Shown here piece by piece: positions 1 to 6,363 of a stretch of DNA of 8,363 bases. Under the pieces are notes generated by a model, which made no database searches, had not been told where the DNA came from, and saw only the letters and a list, made by a program, of their open reading frames with translations. Within the stretch, counting starts at the first letter, position 1, and each line of letters starts with the position of its first letter. The stretch comes from CALMEC01 sp963706315 (lineage in GTDB: Bacteria > Actinomycetota > Thermoleophilia > Miltoncostaeales > Miltoncostaeaceae), in the NCBI GenBank assembly GCA_963706315.1, contig CAVPMA010000003.1:1-8363 (forward strand). Direction: 5' to 3'. A program made the position numbers and the translations under genes.

Positions 1-204
1 TCGGCGGGCACGTACGCGGCGGACCGGTCAGCGCGGCCGCGGGCCCGTCCGGGCCCGAACGCCGGCGCGGGGCACGCGCTCCGTCTTTACCGAAATCGAA
101 CCGTGCGTTTGCCCAAGGTGGCAACCCGCTAGCCCGCGCCTGTCGGAGGCCGCCCTAGCGTTCGGTCCGAGCAGAGCACCTGCCAGCTCACAAGGAGCGA
201 ACGA

Positions 205-588
205 ATGAAGTCGGCAACTCGAATGATCGCAACAGTTATCGCAGTCGGGCTCGTGGCGCCGCTGCCCGCAGCGCTCGCGAAGAACCCCCGGGACATTCGT
301 GTCGCCGGCACATGCACCGGCGCCAGCACGGCCAAGGTCAAGCTGAGCCCCGACAACGGCCGCATCGAAGTTGAGTTCGAGGTCGATCAGAACCGCAACG
401 GCGTCTTCTGGAAGTGGGGTCTGGCACGCAACGGTAGGACGATCGCCTCGGGGATCGCGGTCACCAAGGCCCCCAGCGGGTCGTTCACGGTGCGCCGCCT
501 CATCTCCAACGCCTCCGGACCCGACCGGGTCACGTTCCGGGCGAGCCGGGCGAACGGCGAGGTGTGCACAGCCCGCGCGACGTTCTGA
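205..588 (+). CDS. Small secreted protein of unknown function with two cysteines
   Basis: The product has 127 residues. The start is fixed by AAGGAG (192-197), seven bases before the ATG. Residues 1-25 are a typical Sec signal peptide: basic n-region (MKSATR), hydrophobic core (IATVIAVGLVAPLP) and an ALA cleavage site before K26. The mature part of about 102 residues reads as alternating short beta strands and carries exactly two cysteines, C37 (AGTCTG) and C121 (GEVCTA). They lie near its two ends and could form a disulfide that closes a small beta sandwich outside the membrane; this is inference. I believe similar secreted proteins with a KLSPDNGRIEVEFEVDQN-like segment occur in soil actinobacteria, but no function is known to me. 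The stop codon abuts the remains of a kinase gene. A TAGCGT hexamer at 156-161 could be a -10 box, but no -35 box is visible. Confidence 0.85.
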   Translation: MKSATRMIATVIAVGLVAPLPAALAKNPRDIRVAGTCTGASTAKVKLSPDNGRIEVEFEVDQNRNGVFWKWGLARNGRTIASGIAVTKAPSGSFTVRRLISNASGPDRVTFRASRANGEVCTARATF

Positions 589-1142
589 CCCTATGACGTG
601 TGGAGCGCGGAGCGCGACTGCTGGTGCGTCGCCAAGGTGCTGCGACCGGACCGGGTGGACGACCGCGCCGCGCGGCGGCGCCTCGTCGGGCGAGGGCCGG
701 CCCCTTGCCGGCCTCGCCCATCCGCACCTCGTTCCCGCCTACGAGACGCGGGAAGGGCGTCACCCGATGGTTGTGCTCGAGACGCTCACCGGTGAGACGC
801 TGGGGCACTTGGTCGACCGTGGCGAGCGTCGGCTCGCAACCGCGGAGCTCGGGCGCTCGGGGTGCAACTGTGCCCGGCGTTGGCGTACCTGCACCGCAAC
901 CGGGTGCCGCACCTGGATCTCACGCCGTCGAACGTGATCTGCCAGGCCGACCAGGCGAAGCTCATCGACCTCCGCATCGCGCGTCCCCCGGGCCGCTGCC
1001 GGGCGGGCGTCGGCACGCCGGCCTGCAAGGCGCCGGAGCAGGTGCGCGGAGGCGACCTCGCTGAGGCGACGGACGTCTGAGGCCTCGGCACCCCCTGCTC
1101 TACCGGTCGGCGACCCGTGTCGCGCCGTTCGGCGAGGACGGC
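589..1142 (+). pseudogene. Serine/threonine protein kinase relic (N-truncated, three frame changes, one nonsense codon)
   Basis: About 180 residues of a eukaryotic-like Ser/Thr kinase domain can be pieced together from three frames. Bases 589-691 give YDVWSAERDC and then VAKVLRPDRVDD, the beta-3 lysine region. Bases 692-852 give LAGLAHPHLVPAYE and the hinge region VVLETLTGETLGHLV. Bases 853-1092 give ALAYLHRNRVPHLDLTPSNV (catalytic loop at 910-936), KLIDLRIAR (DFG region at about 958-984) and GTPACKAPEQ (the APE motif, normally GTPAYMAPEQ). Base changes of about +1 near 691 and -1 near 851 connect these pieces. A TGA at 1078-1080 replaces the expected Trp of DVWGLG, and a third shift in a C run (1091-1095) leads to LLYRSATRVAPFGEDG. 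The glycine-rich ATP loop is absent, because the relic begins at the stop codon of the upstream gene; the end of the C-lobe is also lost. It cannot encode an active kinase. In intact members the catalytic Asp would phosphorylate Ser/Thr on signalling targets. Confidence 0.85.
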
Positions 1143-1323
1143 GTGGGTAAGACCTGCCCGGTAGGGGCGTCCTCCGCCACAGAGCCAAAACGCGGCCTTC
1201 ATTTCTCTCCATTCGCCCATCTCGTCCGACGTTCGGCCAGTCGATGCCAGTTGCATCCTGGACAGCGGGCGATGCCGATTCCGCAGCCCGCCGCGCAACC
1301 CTGACGGTACGCAGATCGTCGCC

Positions 1324-1333
1324 AAGGAGGTGA
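1324..1333 (+). promoter_or_regulatory. Very strong Shine-Dalgarno site of the 58-codon zinc-knuckle gene
   Basis: AAGGAGGTGA is nearly the full complement of the 16S rRNA 3' end. Its GGAGG core ends seven bases before the ATG at 1338. This is the best ribosome binding site in the window, and it supports a short reading frame that would otherwise be overlooked. Confidence 0.85.
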
Positions 1334-1337
1334 CCAG

Positions 1338-1514
1338 ATGGACCGGTTCACGACCACGCCCCCGCGAATCAGCGTGCAGGCGCAGCCCGCGCGGATGTGC
1401 ATGCACTGCTGGGGGCAGCGTGCCATCTGGGAGCGCTCGGCCGTTGGAATGCTTCCCGTTCGATGCGAACGGTGCACGGGAAGCGGCCGCGAACCCCCCG
1501 GCCGCATGCGCTGA
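1338..1514 (+). CDS. 58-residue putative zinc-binding protein with CxxC and CxxCxGxG knuckles
   Basis: The frame runs from ATG at 1338 to TGA at 1512-1514 and gives 58 residues behind a near-perfect Shine-Dalgarno site. A disordered start (MDRFTTTPPRISVQAQP) is followed by CMHCWGQRAIWE (C21, C24) and LPVRCERCTGSGR (C43, C46). The second knuckle matches the CxxCxGxG repeat of the DnaJ cysteine-rich domain. The first, CxxCWGQ, resembles the opening knuckle of small stand-alone zinc proteins of actinobacteria. Four cysteines 18 residues apart would bind one Zn2+. There is no signal peptide or membrane segment, so it is probably cytoplasmic. Function is unknown: a single zinc module of this type may bind protein or nucleic acid, and there is no J domain, so it is not a DnaJ chaperone. 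It stands alone between the kinase relic and the antiporter. Existence of the gene is well supported by ribosome binding site and motif; its role is not. Confidence 0.8.
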   Translation: MDRFTTTPPRISVQAQPARMCMHCWGQRAIWERSAVGMLPVRCERCTGSGREPPGRMR

Positions 1515-1574
1515 CGCGCTGCGGCGTCGCGCGCCTGCTCCAGCGTCGCATGCCGCCATCGGGGGCGACGCCGA

Positions 1575-1580
1575 TAGACT
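1575..1580 (+). promoter_or_regulatory. Possible -10 box (TAGACT) of the antiporter gene
   Basis: TAGACT fits the actinobacterial TANNNT -10 pattern and lies 41 bases before the antiporter ATG, in a GC-rich gap where such hexamers are rare. No -35 box is recognisable 16-18 bases upstream. Similar hexamers precede two other genes: TAGAGT at 3218 and TAGATT at 6601. Confidence 0.3.
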
Positions 1581-1621
1581 GACGTCGGTGCGCCGGGAAG
1601 TCTGGTCGGCACGGAATACCC

Positions 1622-2857
1622 ATGGACGCATTCGCCGACTTCTTCCCCCAGCTGCTCGTCGCCGCCCTCCTGCTGGCCGGCGCGCTGGCGCTCGCGCCGC
1701 TCGCGGAGCGGATCGGGTTGCCGGGTCCGGCGGCGTTCCTCGCGGCGGGCATCGCCGTCGGGCTGCTTGGCATCGCGCCGTTCGGCGACGTGCGCGACCT
1801 CCCCTTCCAGGAGATCGGCGTCCTCGCGCTCTACGCGATCCTGTTCCAGGGCGGTCTCTCGACCGGCCTCCGCGCGTGGCGCGCTGACGCGCGGCCGATC
1901 GTGCTTCTGGGCCTTCCGGGCACCGCGGCGACCGCTGGCGCCATCGCGCTCGCCGGTCACCTCATCGGCCTGGACTGGTCCCTGGCGATCTTCGTCGGCG
2001 TGGCCCTGTCGCCCACCGACCCGGCGGCCGTGTACGCGACGCTCCGCTCGGGTGGCAGCGCGGCGAGCCGGCCCCGTACGGTGCTCGAGGGCGAGTCGGG
2101 CTTCAATGACCCGGTCGGGATCTCGTTCATGGTGGTCGCTCTCGCGGCCCTTGGAACCGAGGGCGCTTCGTTCGGCGACGGCGCGCTGCGGCTCATCGAG
2201 GAGCTCGGCATCGGGATCGTGGGGGGCATCGTCGGGGCGGCCATCCTGCTGGGGGTCCTCCGTGCGACCCCCCACCTCGAGGATGGCCTGCAAGGAATCG
2301 CGCTCCTGTTGGGCGCGATCGTCGTCGGGGCAGGGACCGCGTCACTCCACGGGAGCGGCTTCCTCGCGGTCTACATCACCGGCCTCGCGTTGTCGGACGC
2401 CTGGGCCGAGCAGGACGTTCGTCGGCACGCGGTCCCCGAGGCCCTGGCGGCCGTCTCGGAGCCGCTCCTGTTCGGATTGCTCGGAGCGGCGTTCGCGGGC
2501 GCGGTCGGGCTCGACCATCTATGGCAGGGCATCGTGCTGACGCTCGTCACCGTCTTCGTCGTGCGACCCCCGATCTCGTTCGCATGCCTCGCGGGTTGCG
2601 GGCTGACGCATGCCGAGAAGGTGCTCGTGTCCTGGGGAGGGTTGAAGGGGGCCGTCCCGCTGCTGCTCGCCGGCTACCCCGCACTCGAAGGGCTCGGCGA
2701 AGCGCGGGCGACCGAGTCGATCGTGCTCGTCGCGACCGCCGCGTCGATCGTGGTGCAGGGCACGACCCTGCGATACATCGCGGCGCGCGTCCCGGCCGCG
2801 GGGACGGTCCCGACGGATGCTGGTATCGTTCCCGGGCGCGCCAAAGCGGGCGGTTAG
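1622..2857 (+). CDS. CPA1-family (NhaP-type) cation:proton antiporter, membrane domain only
   Basis: This 411-residue, strongly hydrophobic protein with about 12-13 membrane segments would exchange Na+ or K+ for H+ across the cytoplasmic membrane and so help pH and salt balance. Family signatures are clear. ALSPTDPAAV has T132-D133 in the unwound helix, GESGFNDPVG has N162-D163 (the ND pair of electroneutral CPA1 exchangers), and SWGGLKGAVPLLLA has the basic residue K342 typical of the late core helix. It is close in length to NhaP proteins that are only a membrane domain (about 420-440 residues) and lacks the C-terminal TrkA_C/RCK-type domain of CvrA/NhaP2 potassium exchangers. Na+ versus K+ preference cannot be read from sequence. 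ATG 1622 is the only plausible start, because the frame closes upstream at 1580-1582 and no other start codon intervenes; its ribosome binding site is weak. The TAG stop lies inside the tRNA-Val gene. Confidence 0.93.
   Translation: MDAFADFFPQLLVAALLLAGALALAPLAERIGLPGPAAFLAAGIAVGLLGIAPFGDVRDLPFQEIGVLALYAILFQGGLSTGLRAWRADARPIVLLGLPGTAATAGAIALAGHLIGLDWSLAIFVGVALSPTDPAAVYATLRSGGSAASRPRTVLEGESGFNDPVGISFMVVALAALGTEGASFGDGALRLIEELGIGIVGGIVGAAILLGVLRATPHLEDGLQGIALLLGAIVVGAGTASLHGSGFLAVYITGLALSDAWAEQDVRRHAVPEALAAVSEPLLFGLLGAAFAGAVGLDHLWQGIVLTLVTVFVVRPPISFACLAGCGLTHAEKVLVSWGGLKGAVPLLLAGYPALEGLGEARATESIVLVATAASIVVQGTTLRYIAARVPAAGTVPTDAGIVPGRAKAGG
2824..2829 (+). promoter_or_regulatory. Possible -10 box (TATCGT) of the tRNA genes, inside the antiporter gene
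   Basis: TATCGT, in the context TGCTGGTATCGT, lies 18 bases before the first base of tRNA-Val and within the last codons of the antiporter gene. The leading TGG is near the extended -10 form. No convincing -35 box is visible, so tRNA transcription may also come from the antiporter promoter. Confidence 0.3.
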
Positions 2858-2919
2858 CTCAGCGGTAGAGCACCTGCCTTACAAGCAGGGGGCCGGCAGT
2901 TCAAATCTGTCACCGCCCA
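2848..2919 (+). tRNA. tRNA-Val (anticodon TAC)
   Basis: A 72-base cloverleaf folds completely. Acceptor GGGCGGT (2848-2854) pairs with ACCGCCC (2912-2918), with discriminator A at 2919. D stem GCTC/GAGC follows the canonical TA at positions 8-9. Anticodon stem CCTGC/GCAGG encloses loop CTTACAA with anticodon TAC (2880-2882), which reads GUA and other Val codons. T stem GGCAG/CTGTC has one G-U pair and loop TTCAAAT. CCA is not encoded. The first ten bases are also the last codons and stop of the antiporter gene. Confidence 0.96.
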
Positions 2920-2936
2920 TGCCATGTGCGCACCGA

Positions 2937-3011
2937 GGGGGCGTAGCTCAGCTTGGTTAGAGCACCGGACTGTCAATCCGGAGGCCGCGGGTTCGAGTCC
3001 CGTCGCTCCCG
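2937..3011 (+). tRNA. tRNA-Asp (anticodon GTC)
   Basis: A 75-base cloverleaf. Acceptor GGGGGCG (2937-2943) pairs with CGCTCCC (3004-3010) with one G-U pair, and the discriminator is G at 3011. D stem is GCTC/GAGC with loop AGCTTGGTTA. Anticodon stem CCGGA/TCCGG encloses loop CTGTCAA with GTC at 2972-2974. T stem GCGGG/CCCGT has a G-U pair and loop TTCGAGT. CCA is not encoded. It follows tRNA-Val by 17 bases, and the two are probably cut from one transcript. Confidence 0.97.
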
Positions 3012-3019
3012 CCTCAGAA

Positions 3020-3039
3020 AGCCCCGTCGCGACGGGGCT
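3020..3039 (+). terminator. Perfect 20-bp palindrome, probable terminator of the tRNA unit
   Basis: AGCCCCGTCG is followed immediately by its reverse complement CGACGGGGCT, nine bases after tRNA-Asp. As RNA the central TCGCGA can form the turn of a very GC-rich hairpin. There is no run of T after it (CTCGCC follows), as is common for high-GC actinobacterial terminators. Position and perfect symmetry support termination, but a processing or operator role is not excluded. Confidence 0.7.
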
Positions 3040-3217
3040 CTCGCCGCTCCGGAGTCCCCCGCGAGGGGCCCGGGAAGGGTCCGTGAGCCGCTGCGAATGA
3101 CGTTCCTGGCCGGCGTAGAGCCCGTTCGGGCAAGGAAGCGTCAACTTGAGTCACCGCCCGGGACCTTCGAGAACCTCACCGGCGCGCCCCGGCTCGCCGC
3201 AGGCCCCGACGCGCCCA

Positions 3218-3223
3218 TAGAGT
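3218..3223 (+). promoter_or_regulatory. Possible -10 box (TAGAGT) of the MMPL transporter gene
   Basis: TAGAGT fits the TANNNT pattern and lies in the gap before the transporter gene, about 90 bases from its likely start. If used, the transcript would have a leader of about 80 bases containing the hairpins at 3252-3288. No -35 box is recognisable. Confidence 0.25.
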
Positions 3224-3251
3224 GAGGGCGTGCGTAGCCGCCTCCGCGAGC

Positions 3252-3288
3252 CCCGCCCCGGGCACCCCGGAGTGACCTCCGGGGCGGG
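3252..3288 (+). promoter_or_regulatory. Two competing GC hairpins in front of the MMPL gene
   Basis: The 3' arm (3277-3288, CTCCGGGGCGGG) can pair in two ways. With CCCCGGAG (3265-3272) it forms an 8-bp stem with loop TGAC. With CCCGCCCCGG (3252-3261) it forms a 10-bp stem. The two pairings share bases and exclude each other. The element ends 24 bases before the GTG start. It may be an attenuator, a terminator against read-through, or a protein binding site; the sequence alone does not decide. Confidence 0.45.
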
Positions 3289-3300
3289 ACGTTGCGCCAT

Positions 3301-3306
3301 GGAGAG
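3301..3306 (+). promoter_or_regulatory. Ribosome binding site that favours GTG 3313 as MMPL start
   Basis: GGAGAG stands six bases before the GTG at 3313. The TTG at 3292 has no such site in front of it, and the in-frame ATG at 3334 is too far away (27 bases). Confidence 0.6.
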
Positions 3307-3312
3307 CTGAGC

Positions 3313-6300
3313 GTGGCCGCTCTCCTTCATCGCATGGCACGATGGGTGGCGCACCACCCGATCCTGGCCCTGCTCATCTGGGCCGGTCTGATCGTATGCG
3401 TCGGGGGCCTCGTCACGGTGGTCGGGGCGAAGACGACCAACGACACGAGCCTGCCCGGAACTCAGAGCCAGGACGCCGCCGACGTCCTCGCCGCGGACTT
3501 CCCGCCCACACAGAACGGCACGAGCCCCGTCGTCTTCAAGGTCCCGTCCGGCACGGTGAACTCGTCGGCCAACAAGGCGGCGATCTCGGCCTCGGTCGCG
3601 GCCATCGCCAAGGTCGCGCACGTCACCTCGGCGCCGAGCCCCTACGGACAAAGCTCCTCGTTCCTGATCTCCAAGTCGAAAACGATCGCCTACACGCCAG
3701 TGCTCATGGACGTGAACGCGGCGGCGATCACGGCGCCCCAAGCAGAGGCGGTGCTCGACGCCGCCGAGCCCGCCCGCAAGGCCGGGATCGAGGTGGCGGC
3801 CGGCGGCACGGTCGGGTCGACGCTGTCGCACTCCGACACCGACTCCAGCACCGTCATCGGCCTGATCGCGGCCGTCATCATCCTCGGGGTCTCGTTCGGC
3901 AGCCTCGTCGCCATGTTCCTGCCCATTATCAGTGCGATCTCCGGCGTGATCATCGGCCTCGCCGTCGTCGGTCTGCTCGGGCACCTCGTATCGGTGCCGA
4001 GCATCGCCCCGACGCTCGCCATCATGATCGGGCTCGGCGTCGGCATCGACTACGCGCTCTTCGTGGTGTCGCGCCACCGCGAGCAACTCGCGGTGGGGAT
4101 GGAACCGAAGGAGTCGGTGGCCCTCGCGGTGGGTACGGCCGGCACCGCGGTGGTGTTCGCGGGCGGCACCCTCGTGCTGGCGTTGCTGTCGCTCGGGGTG
4201 GCCGGCATCCCGCTCATCTCGTCACTGGGATACGGGTCGTCGCTTGCGGTGGTGACGGCCGTCCTCGCCGCCCTCGTGATGCTGCCGGCGGTCCTCTCCC
4301 TGCTGGGGCACCGCGTCAACTCACTGCCGATCTTCCACCACCGCACGGGGGCGGAGGCGGGCGGCGTTGGGGCGTGGGGCCGTTGGGGAGCCTTCGTGTC
4401 CCGTCATCCATGGTGGATGCTGCTCGCCGGGCTGCTCATCCTCATCCCCATGGCCATTCCCGTGGTTCGCATGAACCTGGGGCAGGAGGACGTGGGCGTG
4501 ACCCCGCTCACCACGACGCAGCGCCAGGCCTACAACCTCATGAGCGAGGGCTTCGGGGTGGGGTTCAACGGCCCGCTGCTTGTTGCGGTGACGCTCGACC
4601 CGCCCGCCAAGGAGGACCCGACGGTCGCCCAGGAGGAGGCCGAGGCGAAAGCCCTGAAGGCGCAGCTCGAACAGGAGCAGGCGCAGGGGTTGGCCGAACA
4701 GGCCCGGCTCGAGGCCGAGGCCGTGAGCGCGCAGGCCGAGGCGACGCGCCTGAAGGCGCAGCGCCAGGAGCTCGACGGCGAGGCGCGCGGGCTCGCCGCG
4801 CAGCGCGACCAACTCCTGGCGGAGGCGCGCACCCTTCGCGCCCAGGCCGCGCGCAAGGCCAACGCGCGGGCCGCCGCGCTTCGCGCGCAGGCATCGGCCG
4901 CCGCGGCCCGAGCGGAGAATGCGAGGCAGAAGGCGGCTGCGCTCCGGACGGCCATCGCGACCGGGCAGGCCGACATCGCGGCCGTGCAGGCCCAGATCGC
5001 GGCGACCGTCGACCCCGCCGTCCTCGCGGTGCTCCAGGCCCGCAAGGCCGACCTCGAGGCGCGGGTGGACGCGCTGATCCAGCAGGCGGACATCCAGGAG
5101 ACAGCGCAGGCCAAGGCCAAGGCCGAGGCGGCCTCGCTCAGGGCGCGGGCCTCTGCCGCCCTCGCCGCCGCCCGCAACCCGGCCCTGCACCCGCTGCTGG
5201 TGCAGGCCGAGGCGCTCGCCGCGCAGGCCCGCACGCTTGCACGCGAGCGCGAGGCCCTCATCCGTCGCCGCGACGCATTGATCCGCCAGGAGGCGGCCCT
5301 TGCCGCCCAGGTGGCGTCGCTCGAGCGGCAGAAGCAACAGCTCGAGGCTCTGCAGGCCGAGGCCCTCCAGCAGGAGGCCGAGGCGAACCAGCTGAAGGCC
5401 GACGTCACCGCGGCGCTGACGGCGGCGGGTGGGAATCCGCTCGGGACCGACCCGCGCCTCGTGACACTGCGGAACGCGCTGGGGGCGACCGAGGGCGTGA
5501 AGGGCGTCTCGCCGCCGTCGGTCAACAAGAGCGGGACCGCCGCTTACTACAACGCCATCCCCACGACGGCTCCGGCGGCGCCCGCGACGGCTGACCTGGT
5601 GCACCGCGTGCGCGATGACGTGGTGCCACAGGTGGAGCGCAAGACGAAGGGCCTGACGGCGGACATCGGGGGGACGACGGCGGGGAACATCGACCTCGCG
5701 ACGGAGATCACCGACTCGCTGCCGCTGGTCATCGCGACCGTCGCCCTGCTCAACATGCTCATCCTCATGGTGGCGTTCCGATCGCTCCTCATTCCGATCC
5801 AGGCCGCGGTGGTGATCACGCTCGTGGCGCTGGCCGTCTTCGGGCTGCTCACCGTCATCTTCCAGGAGGGCTGGGGCTTCTCGGCGGTCGGCCTCGACTC
5901 GGCGAATGTCTGCTGCCATGTCGACGGCAGGCCAGCGGCTCCGATCGCCTCATACGTGCCGCTCATGATGTACGCGGCGCTCTTCGGCCTGGCGAACGAC
6001 TACCAGGTGTTCCTGCTCTCCCGCGTGGATGCGGACGGCATCGCGGTGACACCGGCCCAGGCGGTGGCCGACGGCCTGCGGTCGGCGGGCAAGGTCATCG
6101 CCACGGCCGCAGTCATCATGCTGTCGGTTTTCGCGTCGTTCATCATCAGCGGCGACCCGGTCATCAAGCAGTTCGGCGTGGGCCTGTCGGTCGGCGTGCT
6201 GCTCGCGGGCGGCCTCACGCTCTTCCTCGTGCCGGCGATCCTCCGGCTCTTGGGCCGTCGCGTCCACTGGTTTCCCACGTGGCTCGGTCATGTCGTCCCG

Positions 6301-6363
6301 CATGTGGACATCGAGGGGAGGAAGCTCGCTGCGGCCACCTCCGATGTGGGGGATTCGACCTAG
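3313..6363 (+). CDS. MMPL/RND-type transporter with a ~260-residue extracytoplasmic coiled-coil insertion
   Basis: The product has about 1016 residues from GTG 3313. It shows the two-fold MMPL plan: membrane segment 1 (about 16-38), a first outside domain, segments 2-6, segment 7 (about 367-386), a second outside domain, and segments 8-12 (about 803 to 990). Both halves open alike (ARWVAHHPILAL and GAFVSRHPWWML). The proton-relay Asp-Tyr pairs of the family are kept: D246-Y247 in GVGIDYALF, and D896-Y897 in GLANDYQVF where GLSMDY is usual. Such proteins export lipids or other hydrophobic compounds using the proton gradient; this one's substrate is unknown. The second outside domain is split after FNGPLLVAVTLDPP by about 260 residues rich in Ala, Glu, Gln, Arg and Leu (about 437-697), without Cys or aromatic residues, and certainly helical coiled coil. 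Folding resumes at NPLGTDPRLVTLRNAL. A short loop with vicinal cysteines (NVCCHVDGR) precedes segment 10. The gene appears to stand alone. Confidence 0.93.
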   Translation: MAALLHRMARWVAHHPILALLIWAGLIVCVGGLVTVVGAKTTNDTSLPGTQSQDAADVLAADFPPTQNGTSPVVFKVPSGTVNSSANKAAISASVAAIAKVAHVTSAPSPYGQSSSFLISKSKTIAYTPVLMDVNAAAITAPQAEAVLDAAEPARKAGIEVAAGGTVGSTLSHSDTDSSTVIGLIAAVIILGVSFGSLVAMFLPIISAISGVIIGLAVVGLLGHLVSVPSIAPTLAIMIGLGVGIDYALFVVSRHREQLAVGMEPKESVALAVGTAGTAVVFAGGTLVLALLSLGVAGIPLISSLGYGSSLAVVTAVLAALVMLPAVLSLLGHRVNSLPIFHHRTGAEAGGVGAWGRWGAFVSRHPWWMLLAGLLILIPMAIPVVRMNLGQEDVGVTPLTTTQRQAYNLMSEGFGVGFNGPLLVAVTLDPPAKEDPTVAQEEAEAKALKAQLEQEQAQGLAEQARLEAEAVSAQAEATRLKAQRQELDGEARGLAAQRDQLLAEARTLRAQAARKANARAAALRAQASAAAARAENARQKAAALRTAIATGQADIAAVQAQIAATVDPAVLAVLQARKADLEARVDALIQQADIQETAQAKAKAEAASLRARASAALAAARNPALHPLLVQAEALAAQARTLAREREALIRRRDALIRQEAALAAQVASLERQKQQLEALQAEALQQEAEANQLKADVTAALTAAGGNPLGTDPRLVTLRNALGATEGVKGVSPPSVNKSGTAAYYNAIPTTAPAAPATADLVHRVRDDVVPQVERKTKGLTADIGGTTAGNIDLATEITDSLPLVIATVALLNMLILMVAFRSLLIPIQAAVVITLVALAVFGLLTVIFQEGWGFSAVGLDSANVCCHVDGRPAAPIASYVPLMMYAALFGLANDYQVFLLSRVDADGIAVTPAQAVADGLRSAGKVIATAAVIMLSVFASFIISGDPVIKQFGVGLSVGVLLAGGLTLFLVPAILRLLGRRVHWFPTWLGHVVPHVDIEGRKLAAATSDVGDST

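Noticed and set aside
1..204. Tail of an upstream gene at the left edge
   Set aside because: Frames are open for a while on both strands, but none shows recognisable protein character; only weak GC inverted repeats are present (for example GGGCCCG twice near 42-58).
589..1142. Programmed frameshifting to express the kinase
   Set aside because: Three separate shifts, a nonsense codon and a missing ATP loop make decay far likelier than recoding, and no slippery site with a stimulating structure stands out.
1199..2293. Long minus-strand frame antisense to the antiporter
   Set aside because: Composition is Arg/Glu/Asp/Gly low complexity. The antisense plus frame is a clear CPA1 antiporter.
2937..3011. 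Possible phage or element attachment site at tRNA-Asp
   Set aside because: No integrase gene and no second copy of the tRNA 3' end were found in the window.
2854..3144. Minus-strand open frame containing GATGLEPAASGLTVRCSNQ
   Set aside because: This is the antisense translation of the two tRNA genes, a common false annotation, with no protein family behind it.
2953..3225. Plus-strand open frame starting MVRAPDCQSGGRGFESRRSR
   Set aside because: Its first part is a translation of tRNA-Asp, a well-known false protein, and the tail (from ATG 3097) has no ribosome binding site or recognisable domain.
3342..5594. 750-codon plus-strand frame inside the MMPL gene
   Set aside because: Arg/Gly/Pro-rich shadow in another frame of a GC-rich gene, with no motif.
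4321..5919. 532-codon minus-strand open frame across the MMPL gene
   Set aside because: It is a shadow of the biased codons of the coiled coil: low-complexity Arg/Leu/Gly sequence with no domain. The plus frame has clear family motifs on both sides.
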